NCBI GenBank assembly: GCA_000531095.1 | Contig: HG799477.1 | Span: 1,531-38,364 of the forward strand | Reading direction: 5' to 3' | Length of the DNA: 36,834 bases | Source of the DNA: Gemmata massiliana | GTDB lineage: Bacteria; Planctomycetota; Planctomycetia; Gemmatales; Gemmataceae | Program-made: the position numbers and the translations under genes | Shown here: one piece after another, positions 8,848 to 16,868 of the stretch | Numbering within the stretch: position 1 is the first letter of the stretch | How the letters are laid out: each line of letters opens with the position of its first letter | The notes under the pieces: model-generated | What the model was told of the DNA's origin: nothing | The model's input: only the letters and a program-made list of their open reading frames with translations | The model's database searches: none

Positions 8848-10734
8848 CTACTTCTTGGGCGGCGCCGGGTTCGCGAGCAGGGCGGCACGGGCCGCGAGCA
8901 CCCGCGCGTGCTCCGAGCGCCCGGGGAAGCCGGCGTGCGCGACCGCGTTCTGCTCGTAGGTGCGCCACGCAGAAAGGGCCGTTTTCCACGCATCAATGGC
9001 GTCGGGGCGCAGGCGATCGGCCTCGGCCCCCGTCGCGGCTTCCAGGCGCGCCTGGCTCCGCTCCGCGAGTTCGTGCTTGCACAGCGCGAGGAGCAGCGTC
9101 GATTCCGCCAGCCCGACCTCAGACGAAGCCTGGTCCACGATGAGTTGGACACCGGGCTGTTTCCATGCGCTGTCGATTTGTCCGAGCACCGCCGCTTCCA
9201 CAGACTTGTCTCTGTTCGCGTCTAACTGCACGCGCCCGAGTTCCTGGTACAGCCCGGTGACGAGTTCGACCCATTCCTTGATCTGGAACCCCGCGTCCTT
9301 GTTCAGTCGGAGGCGCTCCCGGCCGTTGGCGAACGTTTCCTGCTTCGTCACGAGGTCTTTCGCGGCGTCCTGGAACTGGCCGCGCTGGATGCGCTCGCGC
9401 GGGTTCGGCGGTTCGATGAACGACAGCCCGAGTGCCCCGGCCGCGCCCGCCCGCAACCGCTGCGCGATCTGACCGTCCGGTTGAATCCCGGCCGGTATCC
9501 GGAATACGCTGTTCGGGAGCTGCTCGCGCCGGTAGACGTCGAACAACCGGACCCCGGGCGGGTTGCGGTCGGTGCCGCCCATGTCGAGCGGCAGCAGGGC
9601 GCGGCTCGCGTGCCCGTAGGCGAACGCGGCCCGTTGGTTCGGTTGGTTCGGTTCGTTCGACGGGTTCCAGAACGCGGGCTTCGGATCGCGGAACGCGCTC
9701 TGGAGCGCTTTCGCGTCGTAAGCCAGTTTTACGCCCAGGTCGCTTTTGAGCTTGGTTTCGACCAGACCCATCCGCGGGGCGAGGGCGTTGACCGGGACGG
9801 CAAGGAACGCGGTCGCCTTCTTCGCGTCGTCGAGCGTCGCGCCGCTGACATTGGCCTGGTCCGCGAACCACTCTTTCGCGGCGTCCGGGTTCGCTTTGAG
9901 TTGCGCGAGCGTAACCGGGAACGCCTGTCCGCGCCACGGGTCGAAGAGTTTCACGTCGGCTCCGATGCGCACGCCGACCGCCCAGAACGGTCCCCGCGGG
10001 GCGCCGGTCACGAACGCCTTATTATCGGGTGTCACGAGCGGCAGCCCGGCCGGTTGTTTGCCCGCGTCCGGCCCCCCAATCAGGCACCCGTCGAGTTCGA
10101 GTTGCTGGAGGAGGGCGAGGAAGACGTACATCCGTTCGAGTCCGGAGCCGAACCCGCGGCGCAACACCGCGGTTGGCGGGAGCGCGCTGGCACCGTCCGC
10201 CCGACCCGCGATCAGCATCCACGGGCGCAGGTATACCTGGCGGCACACCCAGGCGAACGCGCGCTCCGCGCGCTGGTCGGGCGCGAACCGGCCCAGCGCG
10301 AGCGAATCGGCCGCGTCGCGCAGGTACAGGCAGTCCGCGAGGTACGCGCTGTCGTGAGCGGTGAAGGTGGTCGCTCGCACTTCCTCGCGATCATCCGCCG
10401 AGAGCGGAACGAGTTGCGAAAGGCTCGCGAATTCCGGGTCCGAAAGAACCGGGAGCGTTTCTTTGGTCTGAGTGTTCAGATCGGTCGCGAGCCCGCCGAG
10501 GGCGGTTCGGCACGCGGCCCAGTCGGTTTCCTTCCGCAACCGCTGCCCGGCAACCTTCCAGGGATCGCCCTTGGTGGTAGGCTGTTCCTCGGTGTTTTTT
10601 ACACCGGTTGGCGGTTTGGTACACCCGCTCGCCCCCACGAGCACGGCAGCGCCGATCGCGAACAGTCCGGCGGTGAGAGCGAATGTGGTAAGTGGGCGCC
10701 GGGAGCGGGAATCGGGCCGGTGGTCGGTGGTCAT
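8848..10734 (-). CDS. Lipoprotein with degenerate transglutaminase-like domain
   Basis: This 628-residue protein has a long charged N-terminus, a hydrophobic segment (residues 15-35) and a lipobox-like LVGASGC with Cys38, so it is probably an exported lipoprotein. The region RAFAWVCRQVYLRPW ... PTAVLRRGFGSGLERMYVFL ... LELDGCLIG resembles the core helix and strand of transglutaminase-like proteins, followed by FWAVGVRIGADVKLFDPWRG where the His/Asp strands should be. The catalytic Cys position appears to be Gly/Ser and the His appears to be Trp, with only the Asp kept, so catalysis is unlikely. The C-terminal third is helical and rich in Ala, Glu and Leu. It lies 106 bp downstream of kdsA on the same strand and may be co-transcribed. 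Its role in the envelope is unknown. Confidence 0.75.
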   Translation of the reverse strand: MTTDHRPDSRSRRPLTTFALTAGLFAIGAAVLVGASGCTKPPTGVKNTEEQPTTKGDPWKVAGQRLRKETDWAACRTALGGLATDLNTQTKETLPVLSDPEFASLSQLVPLSADDREEVRATTFTAHDSAYLADCLYLRDAADSLALGRFAPDQRAERAFAWVCRQVYLRPWMLIAGRADGASALPPTAVLRRGFGSGLERMYVFLALLQQLELDGCLIGGPDAGKQPAGLPLVTPDNKAFVTGAPRGPFWAVGVRIGADVKLFDPWRGQAFPVTLAQLKANPDAAKEWFADQANVSGATLDDAKKATAFLAVPVNALAPRMGLVETKLKSDLGVKLAYDAKALQSAFRDPKPAFWNPSNEPNQPNQRAAFAYGHASRALLPLDMGGTDRNPPGVRLFDVYRREQLPNSVFRIPAGIQPDGQIAQRLRAGAAGALGLSFIEPPNPRERIQRGQFQDAAKDLVTKQETFANGRERLRLNKDAGFQIKEWVELVTGLYQELGRVQLDANRDKSVEAAVLGQIDSAWKQPGVQLIVDQASSEVGLAESTLLLALCKHELAERSQARLEAATGAEADRLRPDAIDAWKTALSAWRTYEQNAVAHAGFPGRSEHARVLAARAALLANPAPPKK

Positions 10735-10840
10735 GCGGGTTGGCTCGTGTGGCAGTGGCTTGGCAGACGTTCAAAGTTGCAAGTTCGAGTTCGATACCCA
10801 CGACGGGCCGGTGCGTTCCGCGTCCTACCGAAGCTCACCG

Positions 10841-11731
10841 TCACGACGCCTTCTTGTCTTCAGCCTGGAACTTGGAACCCGATCCCTGGGAAACGGCGTT
10901 ACTCAGAGCGCCTCGGATTCGCAGGCACCGGGTGAACAACTCGGGCAGTGCGTCGAGCGGGAGCATGTTCGGCCCGTCGCTCTTCGCCTCGTCGGGGTTC
11001 GGGTGCGTTTCGAGGAACACCCCGTCGCACCCCGCGGCGACCGCGGCGCGGGTCAGGACCGGCACCATGTCGCGGTCGCCCCCCGTGCGGTCCCCGAGCG
11101 CCCCTGGTCTCTGTACGCTGTGGGTGGCATCAAAGATCACCGGTGCGCCGGTTTCCTGCATCCAGGGCACGGACCGCATGTCGTTGACCAGCAGCCCGTA
11201 CCCGAAGGTCGTGCCGCGCTCGGTCAGGAGCACGTTGCGGCTCCCGAACTCGGAGAGCTTCGCGACCACGTTTTTCATATCCCACGGGGACATAAATTGC
11301 CCCTTTTTCACGTTCACCACGCGCCCGGTTCGGCCGCACGCTTCGAGCAGGTCGGTCTGGCGCGCCAAGAACGCCGGCACCTGCAAGATGTCGCACACTT
11401 CGGCGGCCGGGGCCGCTTGCGCGCACTCGTGGATGTCGGTGGTCACCGGAAACCCGGTCGCCTTTTTAACGGCTTCCAGTGTTTTTAGGCCCTCGTAAAG
11501 CCCCGGCCCGCGGAACGACTTCCCGGAGCTCCGGTTCGCTTTGTCGAAGGACGCCTTGAACACGAGCGGCAGTGCGAACCGGTCCGCGAACCCGCGGAGC
11601 GTTTCCGCGATGCGCAGGGTGAGCGTGTGCGATTCGATCACGCACGGCCCGCAGATCCACAGTAACGGGTGCCCGGCACCGATCTGGTACGACCCCACAG
11701 TCACGACGCTCATTGGGGGTTGCGGCTCCAT
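10841..11731 (-). CDS. kdsA: 3-deoxy-8-phosphooctulonate synthase (KDO-8-P synthase)
   Basis: This 296-residue protein condenses phosphoenolpyruvate with arabinose 5-phosphate to KDO 8-phosphate, the first committed step of KDO for lipopolysaccharide, in the cytoplasm. Typical motifs are LLWICGPCVIES, LVFKASFDKANRSS, PVTTDIHE, VNVKKGQFMSPWDM, LLTERGTTFGYG and IFDATHSVQ, in the expected order. The Cys in ICGPCVIES marks the metal-dependent class, where the metal-independent enzyme has Asn. The length is near the family norm (about 280), with a short extra tail. The start at ATG 11731 has AGGAG 6 nt upstream. It supports a KDO-containing outer membrane in this organism, as expected for planctomycetes. 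Confidence 0.95.
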   Translation of the reverse strand: MEPQPPMSVVTVGSYQIGAGHPLLWICGPCVIESHTLTLRIAETLRGFADRFALPLVFKASFDKANRSSGKSFRGPGLYEGLKTLEAVKKATGFPVTTDIHECAQAAPAAEVCDILQVPAFLARQTDLLEACGRTGRVVNVKKGQFMSPWDMKNVVAKLSEFGSRNVLLTERGTTFGYGLLVNDMRSVPWMQETGAPVIFDATHSVQRPGALGDRTGGDRDMVPVLTRAAVAAGCDGVFLETHPNPDEAKSDGPNMLPLDALPELFTRCLRIRGALSNAVSQGSGSKFQAEDKKAS

Positions 11732-12153
11732 CGCTTCTCCTTAGACATATGGCCGCACGGGGCGGAAATTGAGGTGTAGCGGGTCCGCTTGGAGCGGGGC
11801 AACCCCAACTAGTTAAATCGGGTGAGCTAAGGGGAGCGCCCAATTTAGGCGGAGCGAAGTGCGGGGGCAAAATCTCGCTGCCGCGATAATTCGGACCGGA
11901 AATTTTGCAACTCTTGCGTTCCGTCGCCCGATGAAGGACTGCACCTTTCGGCTCTGCTACATCCAATCGCCTGGGAAACGGGGCAAACTTGAATGGACCG
12001 CCCTCGTTAACGGGGTTCTGGTACCATCGGAAAAAATTGCTCTCGTTTTGTAAGAACGCACTTGGTAGATTCCGCCGCCTTCACGGTACCGGGATTCCTC
12101 CGGCTCGTGGAGCCGCACTCACGGACGAGTGTGATTTGGCAGGAGGTCGTTGC
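11732..12153. other. Divergent intergenic region, kdsA / histidine kinase
   Basis: This 422-bp region separates the divergent kdsA and histidine kinase genes. No supported gene was seen. Frames that cross it (for example 11859-12053 +) show no motif or ribosome binding site. The last part carries the strong AGGAGG (12141-12146) of the kinase gene. TTGGCAGGAGGTCGTTGC superficially resembles a sigma-54 promoter, but the GG-GC spacing is 12 rather than 10 and it overlaps the ribosome binding site, so it is not called. Confidence 0.4.
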
Positions 12154-13767
12154 GTGGCTCGCCGCCGTTTGCGCCACAAACTGATGCTGGGACTGGTCCT
12201 CGTGGCCGGGAGTATCGGGCTATTGGCGAGCGGAACCGCTTACGGCATCTATACGTACTACACGAGCGTAAAGACCACCGAGCGCAAGCTCAACGAGTTG
12301 AGGATCGCGACAGAAATATCGGCGGCGCTAGACGTGTTGGACCAGGGAGAAGACAGCGACACTTTTGGGTACCTTTCACAGGTCGTACTGGCGAAGCAAA
12401 TCCTGGCCTCATTCAGTGCGGAGACCGAACGGAATAACGCCGCGGGATTGGACCCCGATCGCGGGGTGATGGAACGCGATCTGATGCCTCGTTTGGAAGA
12501 CGCGCTTACCTCACTCGAAAAAGAAGTGAGCCGTAAGCAACTTCCCGCGTTCGGGCAGGACTCCCCCAAACCGTTCCGAAAAACTACCGAGGTGCATGAC
12601 GCCCACGAGAAAGCTCGTCGGATGGCGGAAAAGTTGCGATACGCGGTGATCGACGACATCCAACAGAGCGGGCGGGAATCCAGTGCCGCGATTCGGCGTA
12701 CATCTTGGATCGTCGGGTTCGCGATGGTTTGGGCGCTCGCACTCGTCGCGACGATGCTGTACTACTTCCGCGTGTGGATGTTCGCTCCGATTCGCGAACT
12801 CCAGGCCGGGGTCCAACGAGTTCACCACGGGACGTTCGACCAACCCCTCGTTCTCAATTCCGGTGACGAGCTTCAAGAACTCGCGGACGAGTTCAACGCG
12901 ATGGTCGCACGCCTCCACGCGGTCTACGCGGACCTCGCGCGCCAGGTGAACGAACGCAGCCGGCAGCTCGTGCGCTCCGAGCGCATGGTGTCCGTCGGGT
13001 TCCTCGCCGCGGGCGTCGCGCACGAGATCAACAATCCCCTCGCGAGCATCCTGTTCTGTTCCGAAGCGCTCGAGCGCCGACTACAGGACGTGCTCGCGAC
13101 CAGCACCGCGCCGCCGGCCGAAACCGAGGTGCTCACGCGGTACCTGAAGATGGTTCAACAGGAAGCACTGCGGTGTAAGGACATCACACAAAAACTGCTC
13201 GATTTCAGCCGCACCGGTGAGCGCACGAAGGAGCCGGCCGACCTGACCGGACTGATCCGCGGGGTGCTCGAAGTCGTGCGGCACCTGCCGTCGAGTCGCA
13301 GCAAGCAAGTCGTTTTCGAGCCGACGGGGTACATCGTCGCGCCGGTCAACGCACAGGATCTCAAGAGCGTGGTCCTGAACCTCGTGGTGAACGCGCTCGA
13401 CAGCATGGAAGATAACGGCCAGTTGGCGATCACGCTCGGTACCGCCGGCGGGTACGCGGAACTGGTCTTCGTGGACACCGGGTGCGGCATGGCACCGGAC
13501 GTGTTACAGAACATCTTCGAGCCGTTCTTCACCAAGAGCCGCACCGGAAAGGGCACCGGGCTGGGGCTGTTCATCAGCCACCAGATCGTGGACCAGCACG
13601 GCGGGACGATCACCGCCGCCAGCGCCGGTCCCGGGACCGGGAGCACGTTCACGGTGCGCATCCCGCTACAGATCGCGCCGGGCGTAACGGATGCGCCGGG
13701 CACCGAGGGCGAACCGGAACCGGCGCCCACCGTGCTGACATTCCCCGGCAGCCGCACCGCGGCATGA
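12154..13767 (+). CDS. Membrane sensor histidine kinase (HAMP, HisKA, HATPase)
   Basis: The 537-residue protein is read from GTG 12154, chosen because AGGAGG lies 7 nt upstream; the longer frame upstream has no comparable signal. Domains in order: transmembrane segment 1 (residues about 10-33), a helical periplasmic sensor (about 35-180), transmembrane segment 2 (about 184-206), HAMP (about 207-258), and HisKA with the phospho-acceptor in VAHEINNPLAS (His290). The ATPase follows: N box NLVVNALDS (about 409), G1 DTGCGMA and G2 GKGTGLGLFIS. A short Pro/Glu tail ends the protein. It should autophosphorylate on His290 and pass phosphate to the regulator encoded 84 bp downstream. The HEINNPL type (NtrB/DctB-like) fits the NtrC-type partner. 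The signal sensed is unknown. Confidence 0.92.
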   Translation: MARRRLRHKLMLGLVLVAGSIGLLASGTAYGIYTYYTSVKTTERKLNELRIATEISAALDVLDQGEDSDTFGYLSQVVLAKQILASFSAETERNNAAGLDPDRGVMERDLMPRLEDALTSLEKEVSRKQLPAFGQDSPKPFRKTTEVHDAHEKARRMAEKLRYAVIDDIQQSGRESSAAIRRTSWIVGFAMVWALALVATMLYYFRVWMFAPIRELQAGVQRVHHGTFDQPLVLNSGDELQELADEFNAMVARLHAVYADLARQVNERSRQLVRSERMVSVGFLAAGVAHEINNPLASILFCSEALERRLQDVLATSTAPPAETEVLTRYLKMVQQEALRCKDITQKLLDFSRTGERTKEPADLTGLIRGVLEVVRHLPSSRSKQVVFEPTGYIVAPVNAQDLKSVVLNLVVNALDSMEDNGQLAITLGTAGGYAELVFVDTGCGMAPDVLQNIFEPFFTKSRTGKGTGLGLFISHQIVDQHGGTITAASAGPGTGSTFTVRIPLQIAPGVTDAPGTEGEPEPAPTVLTFPGSRTAA

Positions 13768-13851
13768 TGGCGGCAGAAACGGGCTTGTAAATCCTGCAAA
13801 CCCGTCTAAGCTCCGCCGCCCCAAGTTCGGATCGAGACACGGAGACCGCGA

Positions 13852-15366
13852 GTGGCTACCACACCCGCACACAACCGCCTGCGAATCCTGTTCGTCGACG
13901 ATGAAACCCACCTCCGGGAGTTCATGAAGTCCGAACTGCCCCGGCTCGGGCACGAGGTCACGACCTGCGCGGACAGCAAGAGCGGCATCGAGACGGTCAA
14001 GAAGCAGACGTTCGACGCGGCCATCCTCGACATGCGGATGGAGCACGACAAGGCGGGGCTCCAGGTGCTCGCCGCGCTCAAGCAGGTCGCGCCGGACACC
14101 GAAGCCGTCATCATGACCGGGTACGGCAGCACCGAGACCGCGGTCGAGGCGCTCCGGCTCGGCGCGTTCGACTACCTCACCAAGCCGTGCAAGCTCACCG
14201 ACATCGAGGCGCTGCTGCTCCGCATCCAGGAGAAGCGGAAACTCAAGCACAAGACCGCGGCCCTCGAGAGCCGCGTCGAGGCGGCCGAAGGCCCGTCCGG
14301 GCTGATCGGGGCCAGCGCCGCCATGACGCCAGTGCAGCAGTTCATCGACCGCGTCGGGCCGACCGACGGCCGGGTGCTCATCACCGGCGAAACCGGCACC
14401 GGCAAAGAGGTCGTCGCGCGGGCGCTGTACACGAAGAGCAAGCGCGCCGACATGCCGTTCGTCCCGGTGAACTGCGGGGCGCTCACGCAAACCCTCGCCG
14501 AGAGCCAGCTGTTCGGCCACAAGAAGGGCGCCTTCACCGGCGCGGACAAGGACCACAAGGGGTTCTTCGAGGTCGCGAACGGCGGTACCCTGTTCCTCGA
14601 CGAACTCGGGGAACTGGACAAGAACCTCCAGGTGAAACTGCTCCGGGTTCTCGAAGCGGGCGAGATCCAGCGGCTCGGCGAGAGCCAGCCCATCACCGTG
14701 GACGTGCGGGTCATCAGCGCGACGAACAAAGACCTGCGGAAGATGATCGAAGAGGGGACGTTCCGCGAGGACCTACTGTTCCGGCTGAACATGTTCCACG
14801 TTCACCTGCCGCCGCTCCGCGACCGGCGCGAGGACATCCCCGAACTGGCCCGGCACCTGCTCGCCCGGCACGCCAAGCGCCCGGTGGAAAACGTGGCCCA
14901 CCTGCTGACCCCCGAAGCGCTCCGGATCATGCTCAACCACGATTACAAGGGCAACGTGCGGGAGCTGACGAACGCGATGGAGTACGCCTGGATCGTCTCC
15001 GGGGGCGGGACCATCACGCCCGAAGCGCTCCCGCGCGACATGGTGTACCCGAAGCCGTCCGCGACGATCCCGGTGGCGTTTCCGGCCGCGCCCAGCGCGC
15101 CCGCACCGAGTGGTTACTCAGCCGCGTTCCTCGGCTCGCCCGCGCCGATGCCCACCCTGCCCTTCCCTGCGAATCAGGGCGACACTGGAGTGAGCACGGG
15201 ACCGACGAAATCGCTGGCGGACGTCGAAATGGAGTACATTCTTCAGGTGTACTCGAAGAACGGGATGAACAAGCAGAAGACGTCCGACGAACTGGGGATC
15301 AGCCTGAAGACGCTCTACAACAAGCTGCACAAATACGAAGAAGAGCGCCAGCGCCGGGCGGGGTGA
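13852..15366 (+). CDS. NtrC-family sigma-54-dependent response regulator
   Basis: This 504-residue protein starts at GTG 13852 with GGAG 7 nt upstream. The receiver domain (residues about 10-125) has FVDDE, phospho-acceptor Asp60 in ILDMRM, MTGYG and LTKPC. The central AAA+ domain (about 150-390) has Walker A GETGTGKE (about 180), GAFTGA at 226-231 for contact with sigma-54, GGTLFLDELGEL as Walker B and the arginine-finger region FREDLLFRLNMF. A long Pro/Ala linker separates it from a C-terminal Fis-type helix-turn-helix ending KTSDELGISLKTLYNKL. It is probably the partner of the upstream kinase and activates sigma-54 promoters when phosphorylated. Its targets are not identifiable in this window. 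Confidence 0.95.
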   Translation: MATTPAHNRLRILFVDDETHLREFMKSELPRLGHEVTTCADSKSGIETVKKQTFDAAILDMRMEHDKAGLQVLAALKQVAPDTEAVIMTGYGSTETAVEALRLGAFDYLTKPCKLTDIEALLLRIQEKRKLKHKTAALESRVEAAEGPSGLIGASAAMTPVQQFIDRVGPTDGRVLITGETGTGKEVVARALYTKSKRADMPFVPVNCGALTQTLAESQLFGHKKGAFTGADKDHKGFFEVANGGTLFLDELGELDKNLQVKLLRVLEAGEIQRLGESQPITVDVRVISATNKDLRKMIEEGTFREDLLFRLNMFHVHLPPLRDRREDIPELARHLLARHAKRPVENVAHLLTPEALRIMLNHDYKGNVRELTNAMEYAWIVSGGGTITPEALPRDMVYPKPSATIPVAFPAAPSAPAPSGYSAAFLGSPAPMPTLPFPANQGDTGVSTGPTKSLADVEMEYILQVYSKNGMNKQKTSDELGISLKTLYNKLHKYEEERQRRAG

Positions 15367-15374
15367 TAACGCGA

Positions 15375-15407
15375 CCGGTGTGCGAAACCCTCGACTCCGC
15401 ACACCGG
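15375..15407. terminator. Inverted repeat after response-regulator stop
   Basis: CCGGTGTGCG (15375-15384) and CGCACACCGG (15398-15407) form a perfect 10-bp stem with a 13-nt loop, starting 9 nt after the regulator's stop. It sits between convergent genes. There is no T-tract, so it is a candidate bidirectional terminator or RNA-stabilising hairpin. Confidence 0.5.
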
Positions 15408-15496
15408 CCGGCCACAGGATCTTGCACTTCGAGCCTCCGACCGCCCGGCCCGAGCGCAATCGCGGGTGCCCGGGCAGCGGTGTTCGTGGCCGTTAA

Positions 15497-16699
15497 CTAC
15501 TTGCTCTTCGGCTCACCCGTGTACTTCTTCGCCTGATCTTCAACGTACTTCTTCATGCCGGCGTTCTGTGCGTCCACCATGTTGATCGCCTTTTCCGCCG
15601 CAGCTCGTGCCTTGGCCTTGTCGCCGGCAGCAAGATAAGCAGCCGCCACGCGCAGTGTGCCGATCGCGTCCTTGTCGTCCTTCACTTCCTTTTCGGCCGC
15701 GGTCACGGCCTTTGCCCCAAACTCCTTCACTTTGGCCGTATTGCCCGCAGCGGTGTGCGTTTTGATAACCCGGATTAGCGCCGTGGCCGTTTCGCCGTCG
15801 ATGGTCAGTGCGGATTCGGCCGCTTTTACCCCGACCGCGACGAGGGCCGCTTGCCCGGCGGCCGCGTCCACCGTCACCGCGTCGGCCACCACACCCAGCG
15901 CGGCAATGTCGTTCCGTTTGGAAGCCTTGGCCGCCATATCCGCGGCCAGTTTCTGGGCTTCACCGAACCGCTTGGCGGCGACGAGCAACTTGAGCCGGGC
16001 GCTGGTCATGTACGGGTCCGCAGCCAGGCGCGGCCACTTGGCGGAGAACTGTTCCCACTCGGCCAGTTGCTCGGCCGGGTCGCCGTTCGGCTTGCTCATC
16101 ACCTCGAAAGTCTTGTCCCACAACTTGTCTGCGGCTTCCAGTTCGGCGGTGCCCTTGGCCGCGTCCCAGGTTCCGGCCAGCACCTTCGGCAGTACCTCGT
16201 CCAGGAACAGCGGGTGCCCGATGTACGCGATCTTTCCGTCCTTCCCGATCACGAAGGAGCACGGGATGCCACCGCGCCCCGAGGCCTTCATGTAGGAATC
16301 GTAAGTTTCCTGGTCGTCCGCGTAAGCGATCGTGTAGCCGAGTTTGGCCCCGCGCTTCTTGACAAACTCGTCCACGCGCTCGGGCGTGTTTCGCTCGTCT
16401 TTGGCAGTGAACCCGATCACCGTCACCTTGCCCGCGAGTTCCTCCTGAATGTCGCCCAGGTGCGGCATCATGACCACGCACGGCCCGCACCACGTGGCCC
16501 AAAACTCCACCACGTACACCTTACCCGACTCGAACGCCTTCACTTCGGAACCGGCGAGCCATTTGGTCGCTTTCAGCGGCGGGGGTGCGTCGCCGACCTT
16601 GAGTGTCGGTTGGTCCTTCACGGGTTGTGGCTCATCCGCGACAGACCGTTGCGCGCCGCCGAAAGCGACGAACATCAAGGCCAGTAGCAGGGTTCGCAT
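15497..16699 (-). CDS. Exported TlpA/thioredoxin-like protein with helical C-terminal extension
   Basis: This 400-residue protein has a signal peptide (MRTLLLALMFVAFGGAQRSVA). A TlpA-like thioredoxin domain spans residues about 32-195: LKVGDAPPPLKATKWLAG, then FWATWCGPCVVMMPHLG with redox Cys71 and Cys74, and GIPCSFVIGKDG with the cis-Pro. Residues 200-400 are Ala/Lys-rich helices, probably TPR-like repeats (for example ADKLWDKTFEVMSK, AAYLAAGDKAKARAAAEKAI). It is likely a periplasmic thiol-disulfide reductase or a thiol-dependent scaffold. The ATG at 16699 is chosen because the signal peptide follows at once and GAGG lies 9 nt upstream; residues read further upstream are not needed. It is divergent from ECF sigma factor 1. 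Confidence 0.9.
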   Translation of the reverse strand: MRTLLLALMFVAFGGAQRSVADEPQPVKDQPTLKVGDAPPPLKATKWLAGSEVKAFESGKVYVVEFWATWCGPCVVMMPHLGDIQEELAGKVTVIGFTAKDERNTPERVDEFVKKRGAKLGYTIAYADDQETYDSYMKASGRGGIPCSFVIGKDGKIAYIGHPLFLDEVLPKVLAGTWDAAKGTAELEAADKLWDKTFEVMSKPNGDPAEQLAEWEQFSAKWPRLAADPYMTSARLKLLVAAKRFGEAQKLAADMAAKASKRNDIAALGVVADAVTVDAAAGQAALVAVGVKAAESALTIDGETATALIRVIKTHTAAGNTAKVKEFGAKAVTAAEKEVKDDKDAIGTLRVAAAYLAAGDKAKARAAAEKAINMVDAQNAGMKKYVEDQAKKYTGEPKSK

Positions 16700-16868
16700 G
16701 GGGGAAACCTCACACGGGGAAGTGGCGCCAACAATGTACACCAACCTACTTACCAAACGAAGCGCCTTTCCGAACGAGTGCCTGCCCCTGACTCCACAAG
16801 GAAATCCTCGAATTGTCCAGCACCTGGGAACCCGATCGGGGACTATGGGATAAAGGAGGCGCAACCCC

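Noticed and set aside
12131..12156. Sigma-54-like TTGGCA...TTGC before the histidine kinase
   Set aside because: GG-to-GC spacing is 12 instead of 10, and the sequence overlaps the ribosome binding site and start codon.
14187..15536. Long plus frame (449 codons) overlapping the response regulator
   Set aside because: It is an Arg/Pro-rich shadow of the regulator in another frame, common in high-GC DNA.
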